A stretch of 64,000 nucleotides of DNA from Curtobacterium sp. MCJR17_020 (lineage in GTDB: Bacteria > Actinomycetota > Actinomycetes > Actinomycetales > Microbacteriaceae), in assembly GCF_003234365.2 (NCBI RefSeq), contig NZ_CP126260.1, forward strand, positions 3,100,001 through 3,164,000, written 5' to 3'. Shown one piece after another: positions 23,589-32,387 of the stretch. The number at the start of each line of letters is the position of its first letter. Within the stretch, counting starts at the first letter, position 1. The notes below the pieces were generated by a model. The model worked only from the letters and a program-made list of their open reading frames with translations, had not been told where the DNA came from and did no database searches. The position numbers were made by a program, and so were the translations under genes.

Positions 23589-24017
23589 TCAGTCTTCGGC
23601 GCCGTCGGCCTGCTCTCCGCGGCGACGCGCGAACCGATCGAGGGCGCGGCTCGCGAGCGGGAGCGCCGATGCGACCACCGCGCTGTACAACGCCGAGTCG
23701 AGGGGTTTGTGGTGCAGACGTGTCACCGCCCAGGCTGCGGTGAACGCGGTCACGGCCAGCGCTCCCTCGGCCACCCGACCCGAACGATCGAGGCGCGGCG
23801 GCGGCCGGAAGTCGTCGTCATCGTCATCGTTCGGATCGTCTCGGAAGGCCCAGACCGTGATCCCGAACACGGGAAGCGCAACCCCGAGCAGCGCTCCCGC
23901 CCATGCCGCGTCGTTCTGCAGGTTCCGCACGACAGCGGGCACGGCGAAGCACTCGATGACGATCCCGCCGAGCACGGCGACGATCGCGAGCCACTGGGAG
24001 ACGGTGATGCGACGCAC
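23589..24017 (-). CDS. hypothetical membrane protein with acidic linker
   Basis: This 142-residue protein is unrecognised. Two hydrophobic helices lie at about 8-27 and 38-57, followed by a run of aspartates (DDPNDDDDDDF, about 60-70). A weaker hydrophobic stretch of about 30 residues and a basic tail (RFARRRGEQ) come next. The acid run would sit on one membrane face. It starts with GTG (VRRITVSQW). It stands alone in the accessory stretch between rsmA and ispE. Confidence 0.65.
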   Translation of the reverse strand: MRRITVSQWLAIVAVLGGIVIECFAVPAVVRNLQNDAAWAGALLGVALPVFGITVWAFRDDPNDDDDDDFRPPPRLDRSGRVAEGALAVTAFTAAWAVTRLHHKPLDSALYSAVVASALPLASRALDRFARRRGEQADGAED

Positions 24018-24069
24018 CCGCCGATCGTAGGGGTCCGCGGGTCCTGCGCGCGCTCCCCCGTTCGCGGCG

Positions 24070-24609
24070 TCAGAGGCCGGCGAGCAGTTGCTGCAGTTCG
24101 GCCTTGGCGTCGGGCATCCGCTCGGGGCCGGTGAGCCGTTCCCGCTGCACCGAGATGCGGACGGTGTCGGGCTTGGGACCGTCCTCGGTGTTCAGCAGCA
24201 CGGATTCGCGGCTGGCGAAGGTCCACCGGGCCGACGGGCGCTTGCCGCCGCGGCGCTCGGACGTCGGCGTGGACCCGAGTGCGGCCGTGAACACCGGGAC
24301 GATCCGATCGAGCACCGCCTCGCGCTCACCGGGGACCTGCCGTGACGCCGACACCGCGAAGGTGCCATCCGAGCGCTGACCGGGGATGCGGAGCCCGTGA
24401 GCCTGTTCGTACCCGATGGTGATGCCGTGCGCCCACCATGGCTCGACACCCTGACCAACGATCCACGACGCGATCGCAGCGTGCCCGATCGTGGCTCCGC
24501 CCGCCGTGTCGATCAGCGCGTGCCACTCGTCCGGTGACTTGCCCGTCGCCGCGAGGACACGGTCCGGCGCCATCCCCTGCGCGTGCGAGCGAACCGTTCC
24601 GTCGGTCAT
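24070..24609 (-). CDS. DUF4287-like hypothetical protein
   Basis: This 179-residue cytosolic protein is of unknown function. The N-terminal ~75 residues (ATGKSPDEWHALID, HAAIASWIVGQ, WWAHGITIGYEQAHG) resemble the DUF4287 module, which in many actinobacteria precedes an SRPBCC/AHSA1-like domain. The C-terminal half (from FAVSASRQVPGEREAVLD) fits such a domain only loosely. The assignment is by recalled pattern, not alignment. It sits 37 bases after the PIN-like gene on the same strand. Confidence 0.65.
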   Translation of the reverse strand: MTDGTVRSHAQGMAPDRVLAATGKSPDEWHALIDTAGGATIGHAAIASWIVGQGVEPWWAHGITIGYEQAHGLRIPGQRSDGTFAVSASRQVPGEREAVLDRIVPVFTAALGSTPTSERRGGKRPSARWTFASRESVLLNTEDGPKPDTVRISVQRERLTGPERMPDAKAELQQLLAGL

Positions 24610-24646
24610 GCCGTCATCGTAGGCCGGAGGACACCGCCGTCGCGGA

Positions 24647-25180
24647 TCAGCGCTGGGAACCGGTCCGCAGGCGACGCGCCAGCTGCGCACCCTCGGCGTC
24701 GATGATCAGCGGGAGGCGCTCCTTGTCGACGACGCCGAACGCGGGATCGACCGTCACGAAGCCGTCGACTTCCCAATGCCGAGCTGTTGCGACGTGCAAT
24801 GCACCCGAGACGGTCAGGCCGAACTCTTCCATGAGGTCTGGGACCTCATCGCTGACGGCATCGACCCCGACCCAGTGCAGTTGCGTCGACCGCAACAACT
24901 CTCGCCATGCTGTGACATGGCGACGAGCGGCTTCCGTGGCCATGCCGTGAGCAGCTCGCAGAACCTCGAACTCCGTGTAGGCGCTGTACATCATCTCTGT
25001 ACCCGCGAGGTCGAGGTGGTCGAGGAACGCGACCGCCTCGACCTTGTGACGATCGGTCCGGCGCAGCGCGCTCCGGATGAAGCTCGACTCGACGAGGACC
25101 GCGTCCGGGCGGGCGGCGCAGTCGTTGAACTCGAGGACCCGGTGCTCGTCGAAATGCTCGGGCGTGAGTCGCTCGAACAC
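24647..25180 (-). CDS. PIN-domain-like protein
   Basis: This 177-residue protein has the PIN nuclease layout: strand VLVESSFIRSAL (about 28-39), acidic YTEFEVLRA in the middle, GLTVSGALHVATARH where the family has a D-A-L-H motif, and a closing VDGFVTVDPAFG. Compared with active PIN toxins the first Asp is Glu and the Asp of the third motif is Gly, so activity may be changed or lost. The GTG start lies 2 nt after the stop of a 90-residue basic protein, so the two look like a coupled pair. If active it would cleave RNA; otherwise it may be a degenerate or binding-only variant. Confidence 0.65.
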   Translation of the reverse strand: MFERLTPEHFDEHRVLEFNDCAARPDAVLVESSFIRSALRRTDRHKVEAVAFLDHLDLAGTEMMYSAYTEFEVLRAAHGMATEAARRHVTAWRELLRSTQLHWVGVDAVSDEVPDLMEEFGLTVSGALHVATARHWEVDGFVTVDPAFGVVDKERLPLIIDAEGAQLARRLRTGSQR

Positions 25181-25182
25181 GG

Positions 25183-25455
25183 TCAGGGATGCGTGTGGAA
25201 TGAGACGGTCGGCTCGACCCAGAAGTCCGGATCGATCGACTCGATCGCGCGCCGTCGGCGCTCGCGGCGTTCTTCGAACGTGCCTTCAGGTCGCGGCGTC
25301 CGAGCGAACAGCGCTTGCCGCTCGGCGTCGGTGAAGATCTTCGACCCCCGCTGCCGACCGGGATCCGCGCTGAGCAGGGCGCGACGACGTCCCGCTGTGA
25401 GCTGTTCCTCGGTCAGGCCGCGGCGGTTCGGTCGGCGTGGTTCGGTCGGCTGCAT
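25183..25455 (-). CDS. small basic protein upstream of the PIN-like gene
   Basis: This 90-residue protein is unrecognised. It is rich in Arg/Glu (RRPNRRGLTEEQL, FEERRERRRRAIES), probably helical, and has no membrane segment. The ATG is backed by a strong ribosome site (AAGGAG, 6 nt upstream). A longer frame to 25599 lacks such support. It is first in a two-gene unit with the PIN-like gene, the position of an antitoxin. It has no known antitoxin motif. Confidence 0.6.
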   Translation of the reverse strand: MQPTEPRRPNRRGLTEEQLTAGRRRALLSADPGRQRGSKIFTDAERQALFARTPRPEGTFEERRERRRRAIESIDPDFWVEPTVSFHTHP

Positions 25456-25546
25456 GGTGTCTCCTTGGTCGATGTGATCAACCGTAGGAGCACCGAACGG
25501 ACGGCACCGAACATTTCGTATTTCGCCGATCCGAGGCGTGAGGTGA

Positions 25547-26398
25547 TTACCCCGCAGCCGCCAGGACCGTCCGACCGAGCCGCACGAAGTCGTCGACACC
25601 GATCGCCTCGCCCCGAGCCGTCGGGTCGATGCCCGCCGCCGTCAGGACCTCGGAGGCGTGGGCGCTGCCACCGAGCACACCGGACAGGCTCTGCCGCAGC
25701 ATCTTCCGCCGCTGCTGGAACGCCGCATCGACCAGGGTGAAGACCCGCGACCGCAGCCGCTCGTCCCCCGGGGGATCGTGCCGGTCGAACGCCACCAGCA
25801 CGCTGTCGACGTTCGGGACGGGCCAGAACACCTGGCGGCTGACGAGCCCGGCCGTGCTCCACGAGCCGTACCAGGCGGCCTTGACGCTCGGCGACCCGTA
25901 GACCTTGCTGCCCGGGCCCGCCGCGAGACGGTACCCGACCTCGGCCTGCACCATCACCAGCGACCGCTCGATCGACGGGAAGGTCGCGAGCAGGTGCAGC
26001 AGCACGGGTACCGAGATGTTGTAGGGCAGGTTCGCGACGAGGTGCGTCGGTTCGGTGTCGAGGTCCGATGCGGCGACGGTCATCGCGTCCTGCTGCACGA
26101 CCGTCAACGTCGCCGTCGGCTGCAGCGCGCTGACCGTCGACGGCAGCTTCGCCGCGAGCCGCTTGTCGATCTCGACGGCGGTGACGGGCGCCCCGGTCTC
26201 GGTGAGCCCGAGCGTCAGGGAGCCGAGGCCCGGCCCGATCTCGAGCACCCGGGACGAGGGCGTCACGCCGGCGACCGACACGATGCGCCGGACGGTGTTG
26301 GCGTCGTGCACGAAGTTCTGCCCGAGCTTCTTCGTCGGGGTCACGTCGAGTTCGGCGGCGAGCTCCCGGATCTCGGCCGGGCCGAGCAGCGCGCCCAC
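25547..26398 (-). CDS. rsmA: 16S rRNA (adenine(1518)-N6/adenine(1519)-N6)-dimethyltransferase
   Basis: KsgA/RsmA dimethylates two adjacent adenines near the 3' end of 16S rRNA during small-subunit assembly. It is 283 residues long. SAM motif I reads VLEIGPGLGSLTLGL (about 52-66), KKLGQNFVHD precedes it, and motif IV VANLPYNISVPVL is the adenine-methyltransferase N-L/P-P-Y. It starts with GTG, overlapping the tatD TAG by one base (TAGTG). It is the last of the metG-tatD-rsmA run; the usual next gene ispE is displaced by 7.4 kb. Confidence 0.96.
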   Translation of the reverse strand: MGALLGPAEIRELAAELDVTPTKKLGQNFVHDANTVRRIVSVAGVTPSSRVLEIGPGLGSLTLGLTETGAPVTAVEIDKRLAAKLPSTVSALQPTATLTVVQQDAMTVAASDLDTEPTHLVANLPYNISVPVLLHLLATFPSIERSLVMVQAEVGYRLAAGPGSKVYGSPSVKAAWYGSWSTAGLVSRQVFWPVPNVDSVLVAFDRHDPPGDERLRSRVFTLVDAAFQQRRKMLRQSLSGVLGGSAHASEVLTAAGIDPTARGEAIGVDDFVRLGRTVLAAAG

Positions 26399-27306
26399 TA
26401 CTCGTCCACCGTCACGGGCTCGGCGTCCCACGCACCGTAGACGAGCTCGGTGTTCGACGCGATCTGCGCGGCGAGCATCGAGGCATCGGTGCCGAGGGTC
26501 TCCGCCATCGACCGTAGGGTGATCGGGATCAGGTACGGGGCGTTCGGCCGGCCGCGGTACGGCGTCGGGGTCAGGAACGGCGCGTCCGTCTCGACCATGA
26601 TCAGGTGCCGCGGCGCGACGACCAGCGCTTCGCGGAGCAGTGCTGCGTTCTTGAACGTCACGGTGCCGGCGAACGACATGTACCAACCGCGCTCGGCACA
26701 GAGCCGAGCCAGGTCGGGTCCGCCGGAGAAGCAGTGGAACACGGTGCGCTCCGGAGCCCCGACGCGGTCGAGCACCTCGACCACGGCGTCGTGCGCGTCG
26801 CGGTCGTGGATGGTCAGCGCGAGGCCGTGCTCCTTCGCGATGCGGATGTGCTCCTCGAACGAGTGGATCTGGGCGTCGCGCCCGTCCTCACCGGTGCGGA
26901 AGAAGTCGAGCCCGGTCTCACCGATCGCCCGGACGCGGGGCAGTGCCGCCAGCCGCTCGATGCCGGCGAGGTGCTCGTCGAGCAGCCCCTGCTCCTGCAG
27001 CGACGGCGCCTCGTTCGGGTGCAGCGCGACCGCTGCGAGCACGCGGGGTTCACGGGCGGCGATCGACGCGGACCACTGCGAGGTCGCGAGGTCGGTACCG
27101 ACCTGCACGACACCGCGGACGCCGACGCTGGAGGCACGGCCGAGGTGCTCGCGGTAGTCGAGCGCCCCGTCGCCACCGTCGGCGATCTCCATGTGCGTGT
27201 GGTTGTCGTAGACCGGGACCACGAGCGCCTCGGGCAGCGGCGGGTAGGTCAGGTCGCGCTTGGAGCCGTCCCCGTCGCCGCGGGAGCGGAGGTGGGCGTC
27301 GGTCAC
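26398..27306 (-). CDS. tatD: TatD-family metal-dependent hydrolase
   Basis: TIM-barrel nuclease of 302 residues. Metal ligands are visible as DNHTHMEI near residue 35, the Glu in GETGLDFF, the His in LTIHDRDAH and VFHCFSGG, and the Asp in VETDAPFL. TatD proteins are 3'-5' exonucleases or deoxyribonucleases involved in DNA repair and quality control. The GTG start overlaps the metG stop by 4 nt. Its place between metG and rsmA is highly conserved in bacteria. Confidence 0.94.
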   Translation of the reverse strand: MTDAHLRSRGDGDGSKRDLTYPPLPEALVVPVYDNHTHMEIADGGDGALDYREHLGRASSVGVRGVVQVGTDLATSQWSASIAAREPRVLAAVALHPNEAPSLQEQGLLDEHLAGIERLAALPRVRAIGETGLDFFRTGEDGRDAQIHSFEEHIRIAKEHGLALTIHDRDAHDAVVEVLDRVGAPERTVFHCFSGGPDLARLCAERGWYMSFAGTVTFKNAALLREALVVAPRHLIMVETDAPFLTPTPYRGRPNAPYLIPITLRSMAETLGTDASMLAAQIASNTELVYGAWDAEPVTVDE

Positions 27307-28880
27307 GCGGAGACCTGCTCCGACTGCTCGATGCGCGGGAACAGCCCGCTCTCGAGCGCCACGACGTGCGAAGCACCCTGCCACTCGAAAGCACGATCGA
27401 CGCGCTGCTCGGCGATCGAACCGCCGGCACCGATCGACGCCCACAGCTTCTCGGTGGCCTTCGGCATCACCGGGGAGAGCAGCACCGCGACGGTGCCGAG
27501 GCCACGCAGTGCCGTGGTCAGGACGGTGCCGAGCCGCTCGCGGTTCGCGTCGTCCTTCGCCAGCGCCCACGGCTGCTGCTCGGTGATGTACCCGTTCAGG
27601 GCGTCGACGAGCTCCCAGACGGCGGCGATCGCCTCGTGCGGGGCGAACGCGGCGATGGCTGCGTCAGCACGCTCGGTGACCGACACCGCAAGGGCGTCGA
27701 TCGCCTGGTCCGACTCGGTCAGCGACCCACGCGCCGGCACTGCGCCGTCGAAGTACTTCTGCAGCATCGCGACCAGGCGCGAGGCCAGGTTGCCGAAGCC
27801 GTTCGCGAGCTCGGCCTGGTACCGCGCCGAGATGTCCTCCCAGCTGAAGTTGCCGTCCTGCCCGAAGGTGATGGCGCGGAGGAAGTAGTAGCGGAAGGCG
27901 TCGGACCCGAAGGTGTCGGTGATCTCCGACGGCGCGATGCCGGTCAGCTTCGACTTCGACATCTTCTCGCCGCCGACGAGCAACCAGCCGTGACCGAAGA
28001 CGCGCTCCGGCACCGGCAGTCCGGCAGCCATGAGCATCGCCGGCCAGATGACCGCGTGGAAGCGGGCGATGTCCTTGCCGACGATGTGCACGCTCGGCCA
28101 CAGGCGCTTGAAGGCCTCGTCGTCCTCGGTGCCGTAGCCCAGCGCCGTGACGTAGTTGAGCAGGGCGTCGAACCACACGTACAGGACGTGGTCGCTGTCC
28201 CACGGGATCTTGATGCCCCAGTCGAAGCTGGACCGCGAGATCGACAGGTCGCGGAGACCCTGCTTCACGAACGAGATGATCTCGTTGCGGACGCTCTCCG
28301 GCTGGATGAACAGCGGGTTCGACTCGTAGAGGTCGAGCAGGCGCTGCTCGAAGTCCGACATGCGGAAGAAGTAGTTACGCTCGGACAGCACCTCGACCGG
28401 GATCGAGTGGATGGCGCAGACCTGCTGCCCCTCGTACGCGCCGGTGCCGGGGACCAGGTCGCTCGGCTGCTTGTACTCCTCGCAGCCCACGCAGTAGAAG
28501 CCCTCGAACTCGCCGGCGTAGATGTAGCCGTCGTCGTAGAGCTTCTGCAGGAACGCCGTCACACCGCGCTCGTGGCGCTCGTCGGTGGTGCGGATGAAGT
28601 CGTCGTTGGCCACGTCGACGGTGTCGAGCAGCGGCTTCCACGCCTCGGTCACCAGTCGGTCGGCCCATTCCTTGGGCGTGACCTCGTTCGCCGAGGCGGT
28701 GCGCAGGATCTTCTGCCCGTGCTCGTCGGTGCCGGTGAGCAGCCAGGTGTCGTCACCCCGCTGCCGGTGCCAGCGCGCGAGGACGTCCGCGGCGACCTCG
28801 GTGTAGGCGTGCCCGATGTGGGGCACGTCGTTCACGTAGAAGATCGGCGTGGTGATGCTGAACGAGGACCCGTCGGACAT
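27303..28880 (-). CDS. metG: methionine-tRNA ligase
   Basis: Class I aminoacyl-tRNA synthetase charging both initiator and elongator tRNA-Met (525 residues). The HIGH motif is in VPHIGHAYTEVAADVL near the N-terminus. A partial zinc knuckle is seen as YCVGCEEYK. KMSKS appears as GEKMSKSKLTG at about 310. The C-terminal helical domain binds the anticodon, and no dimerisation EMAP domain is fused. The start giving MSDGSSFSI was chosen because AGGATGG is well spaced from it; an ATG three codons earlier sits too close. It is first in the metG-tatD-rsmA unit. Confidence 0.96.
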   Translation of the reverse strand: MSDGSSFSITTPIFYVNDVPHIGHAYTEVAADVLARWHRQRGDDTWLLTGTDEHGQKILRTASANEVTPKEWADRLVTEAWKPLLDTVDVANDDFIRTTDERHERGVTAFLQKLYDDGYIYAGEFEGFYCVGCEEYKQPSDLVPGTGAYEGQQVCAIHSIPVEVLSERNYFFRMSDFEQRLLDLYESNPLFIQPESVRNEIISFVKQGLRDLSISRSSFDWGIKIPWDSDHVLYVWFDALLNYVTALGYGTEDDEAFKRLWPSVHIVGKDIARFHAVIWPAMLMAAGLPVPERVFGHGWLLVGGEKMSKSKLTGIAPSEITDTFGSDAFRYYFLRAITFGQDGNFSWEDISARYQAELANGFGNLASRLVAMLQKYFDGAVPARGSLTESDQAIDALAVSVTERADAAIAAFAPHEAIAAVWELVDALNGYITEQQPWALAKDDANRERLGTVLTTALRGLGTVAVLLSPVMPKATEKLWASIGAGGSIAEQRVDRAFEWQGASHVVALESGLFPRIEQSEQVSA

Positions 28881-28942
28881 GCGGACCATCCTACGGGCGC
28901 GCGGAACCCGGATGACGCGCGCGGCGGTGGACTGTGGAAAAC

Positions 28943-28989
28943 CGGATCCGGGAGGCCCGTGGCGGGCCCGCCCCGCGCCTCCCGTCCGG
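28943..28989. repeat. palindromic repeat, family B
   Basis: A 47-bp element begins CGGATCCGGGAGGCCCGTGG and ends CGCGCCTCCCGTCCGG around GGGCCC. It sits in the 121-base gap between rsmI and metG, just after rsmI. Its location fits a terminator or attenuator on the minus strand. Confidence 0.85.
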
Positions 28990-29001
28990 CACTGCCGTCG
29001 T

Positions 29002-29832
29002 CTACCGCGCCGCGAGCGCGCCTTCGTAGAGGTCGCGTTTCGACAGCCCGGTCGCGTCCGCGACCGCCGCTGCGGCCTCCTTCATGCGCATGCCGGCGGC
29101 CACCCGCTCGAGCACGAGGCGGACCCCGTCGTCGAGCGTCGCCTCCTCGGTGGCCTCGGCGGCACCGGCGACGACGATGCAGATCTCGCCCCGGACCCCC
29201 TCTGATGCCCACGTGACGAGCTCGTCGAGCGGACCGCGCCTGACCTCTTCGTAGAGCTTCGTGAGCTCACGGCAGACCGCGGCGCGACGGTCGCCCCCGA
29301 ACCCGACGGCCATGTCGGCGAGCGTCTCGGCCAACCGGTGCGGCGACTCGAAGAAGACCATCGTGCGCTGCTCCCCCGCGAGCGCCTGGAACGCGCGGCG
29401 ACGCTCCCCGCCCTTGCGCGTCGGGAACCCCTCGAACGTGAAGCGGTCCGTCGGCAGTCCGGAGACGGCGAGCGCCATGAGCACCGCCGACGGGCCGGGC
29501 AGTGCCGTGACCGTGACGCCAGCGGCTGCCGCTGCCTCGACGAGCGGGAAGCCGGGGTCGCTGATCGCGGGCATGCCGGCGTCGGTGAGGACCACGATGT
29601 CCTCGTCACGGGCGAGCTCGACGACCTCGGACGCCTTCGCCCGTTCGTTGTGCTCGTGCAGGGCGATGAGCCGCGGACGGTTCTCGATTCCGAGGGCGCG
29701 CATGAGGTGGATGGCGGTCCTGGTGTCCTCCGCCGCGACCACCGTGGCGTTGGAGAGGGTCTCGACGAGACGGCGCGAGGCGTCCCCGAGGTTGCCGATG
29801 GGGGTTGCTGCGAGGACGATCACGCCACCCAT
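29002..29832 (-). CDS. rsmI: 16S rRNA (cytidine(1402)-2'-O)-methyltransferase
   Basis: SAM-dependent enzyme of the tetrapyrrole-methylase fold that 2'-O-methylates C1402 of 16S rRNA (276 residues). The opening VIVLAATPIGNLGDASRR, AAEDTRTA near 35, DAGMPAISDPG near 88 and ALPGPSAVLMAL are standard RsmI blocks. A C-terminal helical extension (AAAAVADATGLSKRDLYEGAL) is also typical. The gene is divergent from the protein mannosyltransferase gene, a neighbourhood widely kept in actinobacteria. Confidence 0.95.
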   Translation of the reverse strand: MGGVIVLAATPIGNLGDASRRLVETLSNATVVAAEDTRTAIHLMRALGIENRPRLIALHEHNERAKASEVVELARDEDIVVLTDAGMPAISDPGFPLVEAAAAAGVTVTALPGPSAVLMALAVSGLPTDRFTFEGFPTRKGGERRRAFQALAGEQRTMVFFESPHRLAETLADMAVGFGGDRRAAVCRELTKLYEEVRRGPLDELVTWASEGVRGEICIVVAGAAEATEEATLDDGVRLVLERVAAGMRMKEAAAAVADATGLSKRDLYEGALAAR

Positions 29833-29889
29833 TGTCGTCGCAGCTCCGACGCAGCGCGGACATGCGGTCGATCCGTAGGATGCTCAGCG

Positions 29890-31521
29890 ATGACCAGCGA
29901 GCTGACCGACGACCGCACGGCCGTGCCCGACGGGCCGGTCGGCTCGCGCCTCGACGACTGGTGGGGGCGGGTGCTCTCCACCGCCCAGCGCGTCGCGGTG
30001 TGGCGCTGGGCCGGACCGATCGCAGTGACGCTGCTCGCCGCCGTGCTGCGCCTGGCGAACCTGGGGAACCCGCACTCGCTGGTCTTCGACGAGACCTACT
30101 ACGTCAAGGACGGCTGGTCGATCGTCCACCTCGGCTACGAGGGCACCTGGCCGGCGAACCCGAGCAGCGACTCCGCCCCGACGACCGACGATCGGTTCTC
30201 GAGTGGTGAGACGGACATCTTCACCAGCGCCGCGGAGTTCATCGCGCACCCGCCGCTCGGCAAGTACCTGATCGGGCTCGGCATGCTCCTGTTCGGGGCG
30301 GACAACTCGTTCAGCTGGCGGTTCGCCGTCGCCGTGCTCGGCATCGCGACGGTGTTCCTCACCGCCGTGATCGCCCGGTCGCTGTTCCGCTCCACCCTGG
30401 TCGGCACGCTCGCCGGCGGCCTGCTCGCGATCGACGGCCAGGCCATCGTGATGTCCCGCGTCACGCTGCTCGACGGGATCCTGACGTTCTTCGTCGTGCT
30501 CGGTTTCGGGGCGCTCCTGCTCGACCGGCGCCGGAGTCAGCGGCGGCTCGACGACTGGGTCGCCGAGCGCGTCGCTGCTGGCCGGGACACCCTGTGGGGG
30601 CCCGTGCTCTGGTGGCGTCCGTGGCTGTTCGCGATGGGGCTGACGATGGGGTTGGCCACCGCGACGAAGTGGTCGGGGATGTACTTCCTGGCGTTCTTCG
30701 CCGTGTACTCCGTGCTGAGCGACATGATGATGCGCCGCCGTGCAGGGGTCGAGTTCTGGTCGTCGAGCGCGCTGCTGCAGCAGGCACCCGTGTCGTTCCT
30801 GCTCACCGTGCCGATCGCCGCCGTCACCTACGTCGCATCGTGGACCGGCTGGTTCGTGTCGAAGGACGGCTGGGACCGCAACTGGCTGGCCTCCGGAGGA
30901 GAGCGCTGGACCGGTCTGCTCCGGTGGGTGCCGGACAGCCTGCAGAACTGGTGGCACTACCAGTCGGAGATCTACAACTTCAACATCGGGCTGCACACGC
31001 CGCACTCGTACCAGGCGAACCCGCTGCTCTGGCTCGTCATGCAGCGGCCCACGTCGATGTTCTACGTCGGCACCGATGCCGGCCAGGACGGCTGCTCGGC
31101 GAGCCGCTGCGGTGAGGCGATCACCGGCGTCGCGAACCCGTTCATCTGGTACGCGGCGGTCATCGCGACCGTGGCACTGCTCGTGCTCTGGATCCTGCGC
31201 CGACAGTGGCAGTATGGCTTCGTCCTGCTCGGCGTCGCCGCGGGCTACCTGCCGTGGCTGATGTACGTCAACCGGACGGTCTTCCAGTTCTACACGATCG
31301 CCTTCGAGCCCTTCATGGTGATGGCACTGGCGGCGGCGATCGGGTTGGTGCTCGGGTCACGGACCGATCCGCGGCCCCGACGGACCCGGGCCATCGTCTG
31401 GGTCGGGGTGTGCCTGGTCGTGGTGGTGCTCGCGTCGGCGTACTGGTACCCGATGTGGACCGCGATCCAGGTGCCGTGGGACTTCATCCGGTCGCACTAC
31501 TGGCTGCCGAGCTGGCTGTAG
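29890..31521 (+). CDS. polyprenyl-phosphate-mannose--protein mannosyltransferase (PMT/GT39)
   Basis: Membrane enzyme of 543 residues that transfers mannose from a polyprenyl phosphate to Ser/Thr of exported proteins. The first external loop carries LVFDETYYVKDGWS with the catalytic Asp-Glu, and about 11 hydrophobic segments follow. The external loop WDRNWLASGGERW and the HPPLGKYLIGLGM block match actinobacterial PMT proteins. It is divergent from rsmI, 57 bases away, as in other actinobacteria. Sec-coupled O-mannosylation is known in mycobacteria and corynebacteria; the targets here are unknown. Confidence 0.93.
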   Translation: MTSELTDDRTAVPDGPVGSRLDDWWGRVLSTAQRVAVWRWAGPIAVTLLAAVLRLANLGNPHSLVFDETYYVKDGWSIVHLGYEGTWPANPSSDSAPTTDDRFSSGETDIFTSAAEFIAHPPLGKYLIGLGMLLFGADNSFSWRFAVAVLGIATVFLTAVIARSLFRSTLVGTLAGGLLAIDGQAIVMSRVTLLDGILTFFVVLGFGALLLDRRRSQRRLDDWVAERVAAGRDTLWGPVLWWRPWLFAMGLTMGLATATKWSGMYFLAFFAVYSVLSDMMMRRRAGVEFWSSSALLQQAPVSFLLTVPIAAVTYVASWTGWFVSKDGWDRNWLASGGERWTGLLRWVPDSLQNWWHYQSEIYNFNIGLHTPHSYQANPLLWLVMQRPTSMFYVGTDAGQDGCSASRCGEAITGVANPFIWYAAVIATVALLVLWILRRQWQYGFVLLGVAAGYLPWLMYVNRTVFQFYTIAFEPFMVMALAAAIGLVLGSRTDPRPRRTRAIVWVGVCLVVVVLASAYWYPMWTAIQVPWDFIRSHYWLPSWL

Positions 31522-31565
31522 CGCGCTTCGGGTGTCGGCCCGGCGCACTGGTCGCGACCAGACCG

Positions 31566-31611
31566 CCGGACGGGAGGTACGGGTCGGGCCCGCCACGGGC
31601 CTCCCGTCCGG
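31566..31611. repeat. palindromic repeat, family B
   Basis: A 46-bp element has outer arms CCGGACGGGAGG and CCTCCCGTCCGG. It lies 44 bases after the mannosyltransferase stop and before the convergent TetR gene, where a bidirectional terminator is expected. The inner left arm (TACGGGTCGGG) is less symmetric than in other copies. Confidence 0.88.
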
Positions 31612-31653
31612 AGTCGGTTGGCACCCGAGCCGCGCGCGGTCCGCGGTGACGCG

Positions 31654-32316
31654 TCAGGACTGCGCGTGCAGCGCGCGCTCGATGGACTCGCGGTCGAGCG
31701 GGTCGCCGACCATGCTCGGCGCGGTCCGGGTCTGCGGCAGGACGCCCTCGATGAGGAGTTCGGCGTACCGGCGCCAGGCGTTCGGGTCGTGCTCGCGGGT
31801 GGCGTCCGCGACGGCGCCCACCATGGCGGTGAGCATCGGCAGGTCGCGGTAGTCGAATCCGGCGCGGACCACCCCGGCGGTCTCGGCCCGACCGATGATC
31901 GCGGAGACCTGGCGTTCCAGCCGGTCACGCTCCTGCACGATCGACGGACGCGCCTTGCCCGCACGCACGATGGCATCGGCGAGCGCACGGTCGCGGGCGC
32001 GGAACTCGAACACCCCGGTCAGGTAGACCCGCAGGGCCTCGCGCGGGTCGACGACGTCGGCGGCGCGAGCCGCAGCGTCGTTCATCGCCTCGAACTTGGT
32101 GGCGAGCAGCGCCTCGATCAGGGAGTCCTTGTCGGCGAAGCGTCGGTACACGGTGCCGACACCGACCCCCGCTTCGTGCGCGATGTCGTTCAGGGTGACC
32201 GACAGGCCGCGCTCCGCGAAGCACTTGCGAGCGGTCTGCAGGATCAGCTCGCGGTTGCGTGCCGCATCGGCGCGCAGCGGGCGCTCGAGGTCGGGCGCGG
32301 ACTCGGTGGTGCTCAC
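31654..32316 (-). CDS. TetR-family repressor of the adjacent exporter
   Basis: DNA-binding repressor of 220 residues. The N-terminal TetR helix-turn-helix is LNDIAHEAGVGVGTVYRRF (about 42-60), preceded by ILQTARKCFAERG. The C-terminal ligand pocket is divergent, as usual. Start: GTG giving VSTTESAPDL. It is divergent from the DHA2 exporter gene, and a perfect 10-bp inverted repeat lies between them. The simplest reading is repression of the exporter, relieved by a drug-like ligand. Confidence 0.92.
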   Translation of the reverse strand: MSTTESAPDLERPLRADAARNRELILQTARKCFAERGLSVTLNDIAHEAGVGVGTVYRRFADKDSLIEALLATKFEAMNDAAARAADVVDPREALRVYLTGVFEFRARDRALADAIVRAGKARPSIVQERDRLERQVSAIIGRAETAGVVRAGFDYRDLPMLTAMVGAVADATREHDPNAWRRYAELLIEGVLPQTRTAPSMVGDPLDRESIERALHAQS

Positions 32317-32387
32317 GATGCCGAACCTAGTTGAACTTTCTGGGAATAAGTGGATGCGGACCTTCCGTTTCGGTCTACACTGTCGAC

